Source: Halomonas stenophila
GTDB lineage: Bacteria > Pseudomonadota > Gammaproteobacteria > Pseudomonadales > Halomonadaceae
DNA length: 64,000 nucleotides
NCBI RefSeq assembly: GCF_014192275.1
Contig: NZ_JACHXR010000008.1
Span: 114,428-178,427, forward strand
Direction of reading: 5' to 3'
Each line of letters opens with the position of its first letter. Within the stretch, counting starts at the first letter, position 1. Below the pieces are notes generated by a model. That model was not told where the DNA came from and searched no databases. It was given only the letters and a program-made list of their open reading frames with translations. The translations under genes were made by a program, and so were the position numbers. Positions 23,735 through 36,518 of the stretch are shown here, piece after piece.

Positions 23735-25053
23735 TGGTCATCCCCGAAAATTGACATATCGACATATTCCATTAATTCATCAACGCTTTCCAGGGTGACC
23801 TTATCGACCACCTCTTTCACATACCTTTTAAGATAAGGTGCTGCACTACTTTCACTTGTCCACCCCATTACATCCATCAGAGCACTTTCGCGCTCTCGCT
23901 CACTTATAATTTTCATGCCTAACTCAGGCTTTGCTTTGGCCTGCGCATTATGGGCGTCAACTTTCACATTCCAAATATAAGCGAAAGCATGGCGGAACCC
24001 ATGGCTTTTCACGCCATAAAACATTTCAGGATCTACTTTCCTGATACGATCAACAGCGTTATTCCAATTCACTAGTGATACGGGCTTCCCCCAGTGGTCA
24101 TCTTTTCTGTGATTCACAAAGAGCCAATTATGCTTCCGCGATGGTGTAGCGGCCCTTCGGTCTTCCATCATATAATCTTCAATCTCTGCTGATAGCCGCT
24201 CACTAATATAAATAGAACGCTCAGTCGTTTTTTGTGATGGGGGCAGGTTACGTTCATCTACATGCTTATCATGTTTAGATGGCTTCCTGATGTGAATCAT
24301 CGGGGGTGAAGCAAGCAGGTCCAAGTGCCGTGAGTCTGTTCTCAGGCACAATAGTTCTCCTATTCGCATTCCTGTTGCTAAGAGGACTTTGAACATTAAA
24401 GCATTACGCTTACGTGTAATACCTCGGAAAGGAGACTTCGGGTTATCGGGGTCAGATAACTCTATGAGCCTCAGGAAGACGCTCGGGTGGGGGGCCATAC
24501 TGAACGGGTCTAATGCGGCACGACTACTGTTCGTCTTTGGGGTAAGAGCCACTAAGCGATCACGCATCTCATCGATGCCCCTACGAACATCTCGATCATG
24601 CAAACGGTTACGATTTATCGTTTCGGCCACAAAGACTAAAAACTTGGCGATATCACGAAGTCTCTGTGCGCAAGTATCGACATCGACGCGAGGTGGCTGC
24701 TCGGTCTTTATCAACGATACAAGATTCTTCTTTCTCCTTGGCTTATCTCTATTCTGCTGAAAGGTGGAATACCTTTTTTTATCGATCCAACAATACCAGC
24801 GAAGATCATTACAAGTCTTATCATCTAAGAATAAGTCTTGCTCTAATTCTTTTGTGAGGTCACGACCAGTTTCGCGCTCAAAGTCACGGAGATGCCTCAA
24901 TCGGCTCGTAATGTTTCGAAGCGTATTGAAGGTAGACGCCGGTCTGCATTTGACCGTGATGTAGGTAGTGACCCAGAAATCGGGCACCCCATCATCATCG
25001 AGTAGGGTGGGGAAGGTTTCACCGTGGGCGAGCTTGAGGTTCTTGGTATGCAT
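23731..25053 (-). CDS. GinA-like tyrosine recombinase, first gene of the module
   Basis: A 440-residue recombinase that opens the four-gene operon and faces away from ssb. The catalytic pattern is complete: LATGMRIGELLCLRTD (Arg, about 228), KSHGFRHAFAYIWN (His-x-x-Arg, about 352), MGWTSESSAA (about 398) and PYLKRYVKEV (Tyr, about 407). The gene begins 138 bases from the ssb stop codon, so one island junction very likely lies in that interval. Base composition is clearly more AT-rich than that of ssb. Confidence 0.87.
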   Translation of the reverse strand: MHTKNLKLAHGETFPTLLDDDGVPDFWVTTYITVKCRPASTFNTLRNITSRLRHLRDFERETGRDLTKELEQDLFLDDKTCNDLRWYCWIDKKRYSTFQQNRDKPRRKKNLVSLIKTEQPPRVDVDTCAQRLRDIAKFLVFVAETINRNRLHDRDVRRGIDEMRDRLVALTPKTNSSRAALDPFSMAPHPSVFLRLIELSDPDNPKSPFRGITRKRNALMFKVLLATGMRIGELLCLRTDSRHLDLLASPPMIHIRKPSKHDKHVDERNLPPSQKTTERSIYISERLSAEIEDYMMEDRRAATPSRKHNWLFVNHRKDDHWGKPVSLVNWNNAVDRIRKVDPEMFYGVKSHGFRHAFAYIWNVKVDAHNAQAKAKPELGMKIISERERESALMDVMGWTSESSAAPYLKRYVKEVVDKVTLESVDELMEYVDMSIFGDDQ

Positions 25054-25130
25054 GAGTATTTTCTAGTCATTTTTAATAAGTATACATACCTCTACCCCGA
25101 GATTTCAACATTTTTTTGCCTTGCCAAAAG

Positions 25131-25154
25131 AAAACCCTGCAATAGCAGGGCTTT
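25131..25154 (-). terminator. ssb: Intrinsic terminator of ssb
   Basis: CCCTGC (25135-25140), loop AATA and GCAGGG (25145-25150), flanked by A and T tracts. On the minus strand it ends GGGTTTTCTTTT, a classic intrinsic terminator 37 bases after the ssb stop. It remains attached to ssb, so the island junction lies between here and 25,054. Confidence 0.88.
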
Positions 25155-25190
25155 ATAATACCTTTTGGACATTTATTAAATAAGTTGTAC

Positions 25191-25802
25191 TCAGAACGGG
25201 ATCTCGTCGTCGAAGTCATCGAAGCTGCCCGGGTCCGGCGCCCCGTAGTTGCCGCCCTGCTGCTGGCCACCGCCCTGGTTGGGCGCGGGCTGGGGCGCCG
25301 GGCGCTGGGGCTGGGGCTGGGGCTGGCCGCCGCCGTAGTTGCCACCCTGCTGCTGGCCACCGAAGCCACCCGCCTGTTGCTGGCCGCCGAAGCCGCCGCC
25401 CTGCTGGGGCTGGCCAGCGAAGTTGCCACCCTGCGGGGGCATGCCGCCGCCCATCTCGCCGCCACTGCGGGAGTCGAGCATCTGCATGTCGTTGGCGACG
25501 ATCTCGGTGCTGTACTTGTCCTGGCCGTTCTGGTCCTGCCACTTGCGGGTCTGCAGGCGACCCTCGACGTAGACCCGCGAGCCCTTGCGCAGGTACTGCT
25601 GGGAGATCTCGGCGAGCTTGTTGAACATCACCACCCGGTGCCACTCGGTGCGCTCCTGGCGCTGTCCGCTCTGGCGGTCGGTCCAGGTGTCGGTGGTCGC
25701 GAGGTTGAGGTTGGCCACCGCGGTGCCGGAAGGCGTGAAGCGCACTTCCGGATCCTGGCCGAGGTTGCCGATGAGGATGACCTTGTTGACGCCACGGGCC
25801 AT
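25191..25802 (-). CDS. ssb: Single-stranded DNA-binding protein
   Basis: A 203-residue SSB. The OB-fold covers residues 1 to about 110 ([20 protein letters not shown], then [18 protein letters not shown] and [20 protein letters not shown]). A Gly/Gln/Pro-rich linker spans about 115-190. The acidic tip DDFDDEIPF recruits replication and repair partners. All expected parts are intact despite the adjoining island. Its neighbours, an MFS gene and uvrA, follow the order common in related gammaproteobacteria. It marks the first core gene beside the island. Confidence 0.98.
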   Translation of the reverse strand: MARGVNKVILIGNLGQDPEVRFTPSGTAVANLNLATTDTWTDRQSGQRQERTEWHRVVMFNKLAEISQQYLRKGSRVYVEGRLQTRKWQDQNGQDKYSTEIVANDMQMLDSRSGGEMGGGMPPQGGNFAGQPQQGGGFGGQQQAGGFGGQQQGGNYGGGQPQPQPQRPAPQPAPNQGGGQQQGGNYGAPDPGSFDDFDDEIPF

Positions 25803-25893
25803 GGTTGACTCCTTACTCGAATGCGTAATAGCTGCGAATGCGGCGGCACCGGCCGGCGCCGCCCTCGTATCATGGTCTCACGACCCGACGGAC

Positions 25894-27288
25894 TCAGGTA
25901 CCGTCCCGTTCCTTGCCCCGGGCCACCAGCTCCGCCAGGGCCCGCTCGTCGAGGCGCTGGCGATCGACCTTGAGGTAGGCCAGCCGTTCCTCGGGCACCA
26001 CCATCACGTCCTCGACGCCGGCCACGTCGGCGAAGCGCGCCATCAGGGTGTCCAGGGCATCATCATGATGGCTTTCGTCCAGCGCGACCACCTCGCTGGA
26101 CAGATGCCGCGGCGGCGTCATGCCGATCATCAGCCCCAGCCAGGCCACCCCCAGCATGGCACAGCCGATGAACACCGCCGAGAGCCCCCACTGCTGAGAC
26201 AGGGCACCGCCCAGCACGCCGCCCAGGAAGGCCCCCAGGAACTGACTGGTGGAGTAGAGGCCCATGGCCGTGCCCTTGGCCCCGGCCGGGGCGAGCTTGC
26301 TGAGCATCGACGGCAGGGTCGCCTCGAGCAGGTTGAAGGCGGTGAAGAACACCAGCAACCAGCCCATCAGCGCCCAGAGCCCATCGGAGAACTCCGCCAG
26401 GCCGGCGAGGCTCAGGGTGATGGCGCCGATCGCCCCCAGGCACATGACCCTCATGCGGCGGCGCTTCTCGGCGACGATCACCAGCGGCACCATCGCCACG
26501 AAGGCCAGGGCCATGATGCCCAGGTAGACCCAGCCATGCTGCTCGATGACGATGCCCGCCTCGACCAGCCGGAAGGGCACGGCGACGAAGATCGCCATCA
26601 GGATCAGGTGCAGGGCGAAGATCGAGGCATCCATGCGCCACAGATCGAGGCGAGCCAGGATCGTCCCCAGTTGGCCGCGGTCGAGCCCCACGTCGCGGTG
26701 CCGGGCGCGGCGCGGCGCCGGCGGCACCAGCCGCCACAGCACGGCGAGGCCCACCAGGGACAGGCCGGCGGTGAACCAGAAGATGCCCGCCAGCCCGTAG
26801 CGCGCCGCGACCAGCGGTCCCAGCACCATGGCCACGGCGAAGGCCACGCCAATGGACAGGCCGATGGTGGCCATGGCGGCGGTGCGTACCTGCTCACGGG
26901 TCTGGTCGGCCAGCAGGGCCATGATCGCCGCGGCCACGGCGCCGCTGCCCTGCAGGCAGCGCCCCAGGATCACCCCGCCGATGCTGTCGGCCAGCGCCGC
27001 CACCACGCTGCCGAGCAGGAACAGCGCCAGGCCGCCGGCGATCACCGGCTTGCGGCCGATGCGGTCGGAGAGCAGACCGAAGGGAATCTGCAGCACCGCC
27101 TGGGTCAGGCCATAGACGCCCAGGGCCAGGCCCACCAGCAGCGGGGTGGCCCCGGCCAGGTCGTCGGCATGCAGGGCCAGCACCGGCAGCACCATGAACA
27201 GCCCCAGCATGCGCGAGGCATAGAGCCCGGCCAGGCCGGTGATGGCGCGGCGCTCCGAGACTAACAGCAGTCCTGAGACCTTTCGCAT
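25894..27288 (-). CDS. MFS transporter with C-terminal cytosolic domain
   Basis: A 464-residue inner-membrane transporter of the major facilitator superfamily with about 12 hydrophobic segments. The loop GLLSDRIGRKPVIAGGL between segments 2 and 3 is the MFS signature. The start at 27288 (MRKVSGLLLV) is preferred because longer forms add a Pro/Arg stretch that is unlikely before the first membrane segment; the ribosome site is weak. After the last membrane segment, residues about 400-460 form a small soluble domain (GVEDVMVVPEERLAYLKVDRQ). The substrate is unknown; related genes sit between ssb and uvrA in other gammaproteobacteria. Confidence 0.9.
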   Translation of the reverse strand: MRKVSGLLLVSERRAITGLAGLYASRMLGLFMVLPVLALHADDLAGATPLLVGLALGVYGLTQAVLQIPFGLLSDRIGRKPVIAGGLALFLLGSVVAALADSIGGVILGRCLQGSGAVAAAIMALLADQTREQVRTAAMATIGLSIGVAFAVAMVLGPLVAARYGLAGIFWFTAGLSLVGLAVLWRLVPPAPRRARHRDVGLDRGQLGTILARLDLWRMDASIFALHLILMAIFVAVPFRLVEAGIVIEQHGWVYLGIMALAFVAMVPLVIVAEKRRRMRVMCLGAIGAITLSLAGLAEFSDGLWALMGWLLVFFTAFNLLEATLPSMLSKLAPAGAKGTAMGLYSTSQFLGAFLGGVLGGALSQQWGLSAVFIGCAMLGVAWLGLMIGMTPPRHLSSEVVALDESHHDDALDTLMARFADVAGVEDVMVVPEERLAYLKVDRQRLDERALAELVARGKERDGT

Positions 27289-27388
27289 AGGGAATCGACT
27301 TTCCGTGGGTGAAGGCTGGCGGACCGGAATGGACCGCATATTCTAGCGGCTCGCCACCCTCCAGGGAAAGCCGGCGCCGGGCGGGTCT

Positions 27389-27418
27389 TTGCCGGGGCTG
27401 CGCGGGGCCACGTATAAT
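27389..27418 (+). promoter_or_regulatory. uvrA: Sigma70-type promoter of uvrA
   Basis: TTGCCG (27389-27394) and TATAAT (27413-27418) with 18 bases between them, 31 bases upstream of the uvrA start. No LexA box is visible around it. Confidence 0.6.
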
Positions 27419-27448
27419 CGACCTTTTGCCGTGTCTCGCGAGGTGGGA

Positions 27449-30310
<2,862 letters not shown>

Positions 30311-30400
30311 CGAGGCGCGAGGTCATCACCATCGCCCCTGCCAGCTGCGCTCACAAGCCCTCGCGATCGGCCTCCCTTACCCCTCGTCCCCGACATAAAA

Positions 30401-30426
30401 AAACCGGCTCCCTGGGGAGCCGGTTT
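30401..30426. terminator. Bidirectional terminator between uvrA and rplQ
   Basis: Arms AAACCGGCTC and GAGCCGGTTT around a six-base loop, with A and T tracts outside. It serves converging transcripts: uvrA from the left and the alpha operon from the right. Confidence 0.93.
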
Positions 30427-30456
30427 GGTGTCGGACCTTGAGGTCCCGCGCGAGGA

Positions 30457-30840
30457 TCACTCCTCGGCGGCTTCCTCGACGACCGGACGGTCGACCAGTT
30501 CGACGTAGGCCATGGGGGCGTTGTCGCCGGTGCGGTAGCCGCACTTGAGAATACGGACGTAACCGCCCGGACGCTCGGCGTAACGCGGACCCAGCTCGTT
30601 GAAGAGCTTGCCGACCGCTTCCTTGGAGCGGGTACGGCTGAAGGCCAGACGACGGTTGGCGACGCTGTCCTGCTTGGCCAGGGTGATCAGCGGCTCGATG
30701 ACGCGACGCAGCTCCTTGGCCTTGGGCAGGGTTGTCTTGATCACTTCGTGCTCGACCAGCGACACGCTCATGTTCTTGAACATGGCCTGGCGGTGCGAGC
30801 TGGTACGATTCAGGTGACGACCACTCTTACGATGACGCAT
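30457..30840 (-). CDS. rplQ: 50S ribosomal protein L17
   Basis: A 127-residue protein, last gene of the alpha operon. The conserved opening [20 protein letters not shown] is intact, and the acidic tail EEAAEE is common in salt-tolerant Halomonadaceae. L17 binds 23S rRNA near the peptide exit tunnel. It starts 39 bases after rpoA and is followed by the shared terminator. Confidence 0.98.
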   Translation of the reverse strand: MRHRKSGRHLNRTSSHRQAMFKNMSVSLVEHEVIKTTLPKAKELRRVIEPLITLAKQDSVANRRLAFSRTRSKEAVGKLFNELGPRYAERPGGYVRILKCGYRTGDNAPMAYVELVDRPVVEEAAEE

Positions 30841-30879
30841 GGTTGTGATTCCTTACCAAACTGGGACTCGAGTCGACGC

Positions 30880-31878
30880 TCACGCGGAGGCCTTGTCGTC
30901 CTTCAGGCTAGCGGGCGGCCAGTTCTCCAGCCGCATGCCAAGGGACAGACCACGGGCGGCCAACACGTCCTTGATCTCATTCAGGGACTTCTTGCCGAGA
31001 TTCGGGGTCTTCAGCAGCTCCACCTCGGTGCGCTGGATCAGGTCCCCGATGTAGTAGATGTTCTCGGCCTTCAGGCAGTTGGCACTGCGGACGGTCAACT
31101 CGAGATCGTCTACGGGGCGCAGCAGGATCGGATCGATGTGATCCTCTTCCTCCTCCACTTCCTGTTCCTTGTCGGCTTCCAGGTCGACGAACGCGGCCAG
31201 CTGCTCCTGCAGGATGGTCGCGCTGCGACGGATCGCCTCTTCCGGATCCAGGGTGCCGTCGGTTTCCAGGTTGATGATCAGCTTGTCGAGGTCGGTGCGC
31301 TGTTCGACACGCGCGGCCTCGACGGAGTAGGAAACCCGACGCACGGGGCTGAAGGTCGCATCCAGCTGCAGGCGGCCGATGGCACGAGACTCGTCGTCCG
31401 CCTCGCCGCGAACGTCCGCCGGCTCGTAGCCACGGCCGCGGGCGATCTTGAGCTGCATCTTCAGCTCGGCGCCCTCGTTGACGTGCGCGATGACGTGCTC
31501 GGGGTTGACGATCTCGACATCATGGTCGAGGGCGATGTCACCCGCGGTCACGACGGCCGGGCCCTGCTTGTTCAGCGAGAGCACCGCCTCGTCGCGGCTG
31601 TGCATCTTGAGCGCCACGTCCTTGAGGTTCAGGAGGATTTCGATGACATCTTCCTGGACGCCCTCGATCGCGCTGTACTCGTGGTCGACCCCGGCGATCT
31701 CGGCTTCCACCACGGCGCAGCCGGGCATGGACGAGAGCAGGATGCGACGCAGTGCATTCCCCAGGGTGTGGCCGAAACCACGCTCGAAGGGCTCCAGCAC
31801 GATCTTCGCGTGGTGTGCGCTGATCTCTTCGACCTTGATGTCGCGAGGACGGAGAAACTCTGTCACTGAACGCTGCAT
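30880..31878 (-). CDS. rpoA: RNA polymerase alpha subunit
   Basis: A 332-residue subunit. The N-terminal assembly domain ([21 protein letters not shown] near residue 33) binds beta and beta'. An acidic Glu-rich linker near 235-245 leads to the C-terminal domain (about 250-320: [36 protein letters not shown]). That domain contacts UP elements and activators. It lies between rpsD and rplQ, as in most gammaproteobacteria. Confidence 0.99.
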   Translation of the reverse strand: MQRSVTEFLRPRDIKVEEISAHHAKIVLEPFERGFGHTLGNALRRILLSSMPGCAVVEAEIAGVDHEYSAIEGVQEDVIEILLNLKDVALKMHSRDEAVLSLNKQGPAVVTAGDIALDHDVEIVNPEHVIAHVNEGAELKMQLKIARGRGYEPADVRGEADDESRAIGRLQLDATFSPVRRVSYSVEAARVEQRTDLDKLIINLETDGTLDPEEAIRRSATILQEQLAAFVDLEADKEQEVEEEEDHIDPILLRPVDDLELTVRSANCLKAENIYYIGDLIQRTEVELLKTPNLGKKSLNEIKDVLAARGLSLGMRLENWPPASLKDDKASA

Positions 31879-31960
31879 TATGAATACCTTTCAGGCTGCC
31901 AAACGGATACTCGGTACTGAAGGCCGCTCCCCGTCGCCGGGGAGCGCCGCGGCGGGCCGC

Positions 31961-32581
31961 TTACTTCGAGTACAGCTCGACGATCAGGTTTTCGTTGATG
32001 TCGGCAGACAGGTCACCGCGTTCAGGCAGAGCCTTGAAAGTGCCTTCCATCTTCTTGGCATCGATCTCGATCCAGGCCACATCACCACGATTGGCGGCGA
32101 TGCCCAGGGCGTTCTGGATACGCGCCTGGTTCTTGGCCTTCTCGCGGACGGAGACCACGTCACCCGGCTTGACCTGGTAGGACGCCACGTTGACGGTCTT
32201 GCCGTTGACGGCGATCGCCTTGTGGCTGACCAGCTGACGCGCCTCGGAACGCGTGGCGCCGAAGCCCATGCGGTAGACGACGTTGTCCAGTCGGGATTCG
32301 AGCAGTTGCAGCAACAGCTCACCGGTCGCGCCCTTCAGGCGGGCCGCTTCCTTGTAGTAGTTGCGGAACTGCTTCTCGAGCACGCCGTACATGCGACGTA
32401 CTTTCTGCTTCTCGCGAAGCTGCAAGCCGTAGTCGGAAATACGCTGACGACGCTGGCCGTGCACACCCGGGATCTGCTCGGATTTGCACTTCTTCTCGAA
32501 GGGAGTGACACCGCTCTTGAGGAAGAGGTCGGTGCCTTCACGACGAGACAGTTTGCACTTCGGTCCAATATAACGAGCCAT
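31961..32581 (-). CDS. rpsD: 30S ribosomal protein S4
   Basis: A 206-residue primary 16S rRNA-binding protein and, in E. coli, the translational repressor of the alpha operon. The N-terminus [19 protein letters not shown] lacks the zinc cysteines seen in some S4 forms. The S4 RNA-binding domain covers about residues 95-155 ([20 protein letters not shown]). It follows rpsK by 12 bases. Its likely RNA target is the leader upstream of rpsM. Confidence 0.98.
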   Translation of the reverse strand: MARYIGPKCKLSRREGTDLFLKSGVTPFEKKCKSEQIPGVHGQRRQRISDYGLQLREKQKVRRMYGVLEKQFRNYYKEAARLKGATGELLLQLLESRLDNVVYRMGFGATRSEARQLVSHKAIAVNGKTVNVASYQVKPGDVVSVREKAKNQARIQNALGIAANRGDVAWIEIDAKKMEGTFKALPERGDLSADINENLIVELYSK

Positions 32582-32593
32582 GAATCTGTCTCC

Positions 32594-32980
32594 TTAAACG
32601 CGGCGTTTCTTCGGCGGACGGCAGCCATTGTGGGGAATGGGCGTCGCGTCGGTGATGCTTTGCACGCGGAAGCCGGCGGCATTCAGTGCACGCACGGCGG
32701 ATTCACGACCCGGACCGGGGCCTTTGACCAGCACGTCGACGTTTTTCACACCATACTCGGCTGCAGCGGTCGCTGCACGTTCGCTTGCCACTTGAGCAGC
32801 GAACGGGGTGCTCTTGCGAGAACCACGAAAACCCGAACCACCGGCTGTCGCCCAAGAGAGAGCGTTGCCCTGGCGGTCTGTGATCGTAATGATCGTGTTG
32901 TTAAAAGAGGCGTGGATATGCGCGACGGCATCCACGACCTGCTTTTTAACCTTCTTACGGTTGCTACGCGGGTTAGCCAT
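32594..32980 (-). CDS. rpsK: 30S ribosomal protein S11
   Basis: A 128-residue platform protein of the small subunit. The conserved [21 protein letters not shown] and the C-terminal [16 protein letters not shown] are present. It starts 39 bases after rpsM in the alpha operon. Confidence 0.98.
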   Translation of the reverse strand: MANPRSNRKKVKKQVVDAVAHIHASFNNTIITITDRQGNALSWATAGGSGFRGSRKSTPFAAQVASERAATAAAEYGVKNVDVLVKGPGPGRESAVRALNAAGFRVQSITDATPIPHNGCRPPKKRRV

Positions 32981-33019
32981 GTTGATGTCTATTCCTGTCG
33001 TTACGCCACAACGTGCGTG

Positions 33020-33376
33020 TTATTTGCGGATCGGCTTGCGCGGGCCCTTACGGGTACGCGCATTGGTCTTGGTACGCTGACCATTCAGCGGAAGACCACG
33101 ACGATGACGCAGACCACGATAGCAACCCAGGTCCATGAGACGCTTGATGTTCAGCGTCACATCACGACGAAGATCGCCTTCAACGGTGTACTTGCCGACT
33201 TCACTACGCAGGGTGTCCACTTCCTCAGAGGACAGGTCCTGGATCTTGGTGGTCGGCGCGATGCCGGCCGCGACACAGATGTCCTGTGCGCGAGTACGGC
33301 CAATCCCGAAGATATAGGTCAGCGAGATCGCCGCATGCTTGTTGTCCGGGATATTGACGCCTGCAATACGGGCCAT
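33020..33376 (-). CDS. rpsM: 30S ribosomal protein S13
   Basis: A 118-residue subunit-head protein that contacts the P-site tRNA and 50S bridges. I start at [15 protein letters not shown] (33376); a longer in-frame reading would run through the leader hairpin. The C-terminal basic tail [17 protein letters not shown] is intact. It is the first gene of the alpha operon, 123 bases after rpmJ, an unusually wide gap for this cluster that holds the leader. Confidence 0.98.
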   Translation of the reverse strand: MARIAGVNIPDNKHAAISLTYIFGIGRTRAQDICVAAGIAPTTKIQDLSSEEVDTLRSEVGKYTVEGDLRRDVTLNIKRLMDLGCYRGLRHRRGLPLNGQRTKTNARTRKGPRKPIRK

Positions 33377-33434
33377 CAGCTTACTCCGAAATTTGAGCGG
33401 CTTGCTCGTTGGATCATCTACAAAAGGCGCAACA

Positions 33435-33471
33435 GCATACCCCTTTCCCTGACAAAGGGCAAGGGGCATGC
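33435..33471 (-). promoter_or_regulatory. Leader hairpin upstream of rpsM
   Basis: A 16-base stem with two mismatches (arms 33435-33450 and 33456-33471) and a five-base loop, 59 bases before the rpsM start. In E. coli the rpsM leader folds into the S4-binding pseudoknot that represses the alpha operon. This position suits such an element, but the pseudoknot itself is not demonstrated. Confidence 0.55.
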
Positions 33472-33499
33472 CGGCGCCGGTTCAGTACAGCGTCAGGAA

Positions 33500-33613
33500 T
33501 CAGCCCTGGCGCTGCTTGTGCCGCGGCTCGCTGCAGATGACGCGCACGGCGCCATTGCGACGAATGATCTTGCAGTTGCGGCACATTTTCTTCACGGAAG
33601 CTCGAACTTTCAT
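33500..33613 (-). CDS. rpmJ: 50S ribosomal protein L36
   Basis: A 37-residue protein. The sequence [19 protein letters not shown] is followed by [13 protein letters not shown]. Cys11, Cys14, Cys27 and a later His form the zinc-binding (C+) version. It is one residue shorter than E. coli L36 near the CSEP segment. It lies between secY and rpsM, the standard place. Confidence 0.97.
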   Translation of the reverse strand: MKVRASVKKMCRNCKIIRRNGAVRVICSEPRHKQRQG

Positions 33614-33688
33614 CGTTCCATCTCCATAGTTGGCTCGCGCCGCGAGCCAAGGGTTCAGCTCGCGGCGCGCCAATTCGCCAGCGGCGCC

Positions 33689-35020
33689 TCAGCGCATGAT
33701 GCCGCCGCCACCGTAGCCTTTCAGGTTGGACTTCTTCATCACCGAGTCGTACTGGTGCGACATGAGGTGCGACTGCACCTGGGCCATGAAGTCCATGATC
33801 ACCACCACCACGATCAGCAGCGAGGTACCGCCGAAGAAGAACGGCACGTTCCAGGCCACGATCAGGAACTGGGGCATCAGGGAAACCGCGGTGATGTAGA
33901 GGGCACCGAACAGGGTCAGACGGGTCATGACCTTGTCGACATAGCGAGCGGTCTGCTCGCCGGGGCGGATGCCCGGCAGGAAGGCCCCCGACTTCTTGAG
34001 GTTGTCGGCGACATCCTTGGGGTTGAAGACCAGCGCTGTGTAAAAGAAGCAGAAGAATACCACCGCCGCAGCGAAAAGCAAGATGTACAGCGGCTGTCCC
34101 GGCCCCAGGGCCTGGGATGCGCGCTGCAGCCATTCCATGCCTTCCCCGGCACCGACCCACTGCCCCAGCGAGGCCGGGAACAGCAGGATGCTCGAGGCGA
34201 AGATCGCCGGAATCACGCCCGCCATGTTCACCTTGAGCGGCAGGTAGCTGCTCTGCCCGGCATACATCTTGTTGCCGACCTGGCGACGCGGGTAGTTCAC
34301 CGTGATGCGGCGCTGGCCGCGCTCGATGAACACCACGAAGGCCACGGTGGCGATGCCCAGGATGGACAGGGCCAGCAGCGGCAGCACGTTCCAGGCACCC
34401 TCGTTGCGGGCCAGCTCGAAGGCCTGGCCCACGGCACCGGGCAGGCCGGCGACGATCCCCGAGAAGATCAGCAGCGAGATGCCGTTGCCGATGCCCTTCT
34501 CGGTGATCTGCTCGCCCAGCCACATCAGGAACACCGCCCCGGACACGAAGGTCACGACGGCGGTGAAATAGAAGCTGAAGTCGGCCGTGTAGGCGATGCC
34601 CTGACTGGCCAGGCCCACCGACATGCCGGTGGCCTGGATGAAGGCCAGGAGCACGGTGCCGTAGCGCGTGTACTGGCTGATCTTGCGACGGCCGGCCTCA
34701 CCCTCCTTCTTCAGCTGCTCGAGCTGAGGCGAGACCGCGGTCAGCAGCTGCATGATGATCGACGCCGAGATGTAGGGCATGATGCCCAGGGCGAGGATAC
34801 TCATGCGCTCCAGGGCACCGCCCGAGAACATGTTGAACATGCCCAGGATGGTGCCCTGCTGCTCCCTGAACAAGGCAGCAAGCTGGTCAGGATTGATACC
34901 GGGAACGGGAATGTGGGCACCGATACGGTAGACCACGATGGCGAGGAGCACGAAGCGCAGACGCGCCCAGAGTTCACTCAGACCGCTGCCCATCGCCGGC
35001 ATGTTTCCTGACTTGGCCAT
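33689..35020 (-). CDS. secY: Protein translocase channel subunit SecY
   Basis: A 443-residue inner-membrane channel with ten predicted membrane segments; it works with SecE (also in the window) and SecG. Recognisable parts are [21 protein letters not shown] (plug and TM2 region), [15 protein letters not shown] and [20 protein letters not shown]. The start codon directly abuts the stop of rplO, so translation is probably coupled. Confidence 0.99.
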   Translation of the reverse strand: MAKSGNMPAMGSGLSELWARLRFVLLAIVVYRIGAHIPVPGINPDQLAALFREQQGTILGMFNMFSGGALERMSILALGIMPYISASIIMQLLTAVSPQLEQLKKEGEAGRRKISQYTRYGTVLLAFIQATGMSVGLASQGIAYTADFSFYFTAVVTFVSGAVFLMWLGEQITEKGIGNGISLLIFSGIVAGLPGAVGQAFELARNEGAWNVLPLLALSILGIATVAFVVFIERGQRRITVNYPRRQVGNKMYAGQSSYLPLKVNMAGVIPAIFASSILLFPASLGQWVGAGEGMEWLQRASQALGPGQPLYILLFAAAVVFFCFFYTALVFNPKDVADNLKKSGAFLPGIRPGEQTARYVDKVMTRLTLFGALYITAVSLMPQFLIVAWNVPFFFGGTSLLIVVVVIMDFMAQVQSHLMSHQYDSVMKKSNLKGYGGGGIMR

Positions 35021-35455
35021 TTAGTCCTCTACCTTGCCGCCGGCGGCTTCGATCGCGGCACGGGCACCCTTGGTGACCTTGATGCCGCGCACGGTGACCG
35101 CCTTGTTCAGATCGCCGGAAAGGATCACCTTGGCATGCTGCGTGGCGTCCTTGAGCACGTTGGCCTGCTTGAGGGTGTCCAGGGTGACCTCGTCACCTTC
35201 GACCCGGGCCAGTTCGGCCAGGCGGACTTCCTCGGAGACCAGCGACTTGGCGGAGGTGAAACCGAACTTCGGCAGACGACGCTGCAGGGGCATCTGACCG
35301 CCCTCGAAGCCGGGCTTCACGCTGCCGCCGCTGCGCGACTTGAGGCCCTTGTGGCCACGGCCGCCGGTCTTGCCCAGACCGGAGCCGATGCCACGGCCGA
35401 CGCGCTTCTCGGCGTGCTTGGAGCCCGGGGCCGGGCTCAGGCTATTGAGTTTCAT
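35021..35455 (-). CDS. rplO: 50S ribosomal protein L15
   Basis: A 144-residue protein. The Gly/Lys-rich N-terminal extension ([20 protein letters not shown], then [22 protein letters not shown]) penetrates the large subunit. It lies directly before secY and three bases after rpmD. Confidence 0.98.
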   Translation of the reverse strand: MKLNSLSPAPGSKHAEKRVGRGIGSGLGKTGGRGHKGLKSRSGGSVKPGFEGGQMPLQRRLPKFGFTSAKSLVSEEVRLAELARVEGDEVTLDTLKQANVLKDATQHAKVILSGDLNKAVTVRGIKVTKGARAAIEAAGGKVED

Positions 35456-35458
35456 GGA

Positions 35459-35641
35459 TTACTCTCCCTCAACACGCACAAGGTAGTTGACCTTGTGGAT
35501 CATGCCGCGGACGGCAGGGGTGTCTTCCAGTTCGACCGTGTGACCGATGCGACGCAGGCCGAGGCCCTTCATGGTGGCCTTGTGCTTGGCCAACACGCCG
35601 ATGGTGCTGCGGGTCTGGGTAACCTTGATCGTTGCTGACAT
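35459..35641 (-). CDS. rpmD: 50S ribosomal protein L30
   Basis: A 60-residue protein. I start at [16 protein letters not shown] (35641); longer readings run back into rpsE. The motif [19 protein letters not shown] is the family signature. It is five bases after rpsE in the spc operon. Confidence 0.98.
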   Translation of the reverse strand: MSATIKVTQTRSTIGVLAKHKATMKGLGLRRIGHTVELEDTPAVRGMIHKVNYLVRVEGE

Positions 35642-35646
35642 GGACC

Positions 35647-36147
35647 TTACCCCGTGATCGCTTCGACGGACAGACCGCGCTTGGCGGCCACGTCTTCCGG
35701 CGACTGCAGGGAGGCCAGACCGTTGACGGTCGCCCGCACCACGTTCACCGGGTTGGTGGAGCCGTAGCACTTGGCCAGGACGTCATGGACGCCGGCCAGC
35801 TCGAGCACGGAGCGCATGGCACCGCCGGCGATGATCCCGGTACCCTCGGAGGCCGGCTGCATGTACACCTTGGAGGCGCCATGACGGGCCTTGACCGGGT
35901 ACTGCAGGGTGCCGCCGGTCAGGTTGACCTTGACCATGTTGCGACGCGCCTGGTCCATGGCCTTCTGGATCGCGACCGGCACTTCGCGTGCCTTGCCGCG
36001 GCCGAAGCCGACACGACCGTTACCATCGCCGACGACGGTCAGAGCGGTGAAGCCGAAGATCCGACCCCCCTTGACCACCTTGGCGACACGGTTGACCTGC
36101 ACGAGCTTTTCCTGCAGATCTCCGCTTTGCTGTTCGTTCTTCGCCAT
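35647..36147 (-). CDS. rpsE: 30S ribosomal protein S5
   Basis: A 166-residue protein important for decoding accuracy. The S5 double-stranded RNA-binding fold has [20 protein letters not shown] and [16 protein letters not shown], with [19 protein letters not shown] in the C-terminal domain. The loop residues linked to spectinomycin resistance (VVKGGR) look wild type. Confidence 0.98.
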   Translation of the reverse strand: MAKNEQQSGDLQEKLVQVNRVAKVVKGGRIFGFTALTVVGDGNGRVGFGRGKAREVPVAIQKAMDQARRNMVKVNLTGGTLQYPVKARHGASKVYMQPASEGTGIIAGGAMRSVLELAGVHDVLAKCYGSTNPVNVVRATVNGLASLQSPEDVAAKRGLSVEAITG

Positions 36148-36158
36148 CGTAAAACCCT

Positions 36159-36509
36159 TTAGAATTCCAGGCCGCCTTCACGAGCGGCGTCGGCCAGGGC
36201 CTTGACTCGGCCGTGGTACTTGAAACCGGCACGATCGAAGGCCACCTGGGTGATGCCAGCCTGCTTGGCGCGTTCGGCAATCAGCGCGCCCACCCTGGAG
36301 GCGGCGTCGACGTTGCCGGTCGCCCCCTCGCGCAGGGCCTTGTCCAGCGTGGAAGCGCTGGCCAGGACCTTGCCACCATCCGGCGAGATGATCTGCGCGT
36401 AGATGTGGCGCGGGGTACGGTTGACGCACAGGCGATACACGCCCAGCTCGCGGATCTTGGCGCGAGCGCGGCGGGCACGACGGAGACGAGATTCTTTCTT
36501 CGCGTTCAT
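36159..36509 (-). CDS. rplR: 50S ribosomal protein L18
   Basis: A 116-residue 5S rRNA-binding protein with a basic N-terminus ([20 protein letters not shown]) and the family end [26 protein letters not shown]. It lies between rplF and rpsE. Confidence 0.98.
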   Translation of the reverse strand: MNAKKESRLRRARRARAKIRELGVYRLCVNRTPRHIYAQIISPDGGKVLASASTLDKALREGATGNVDAASRVGALIAERAKQAGITQVAFDRAGFKYHGRVKALADAAREGGLEF

Positions 36510-36518
36510 AACCCTGCC

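Noticed and set aside
25585..27264. 559-codon plus-strand frame opposite the MFS gene
   Set aside because: His/Gln/Gly-rich shadow of a membrane-protein gene.
27395..27412. LexA box before uvrA
   Set aside because: No CTG-N10-CAG sequence of good quality is present in the uvrA promoter region.
31448..35011. 1187-codon plus-strand frame across several ribosomal-protein genes
   Set aside because: It runs antisense through rpoA, rpsD, rpsK, rpsM, rpmJ and secY, which are certain; a compositional shadow.
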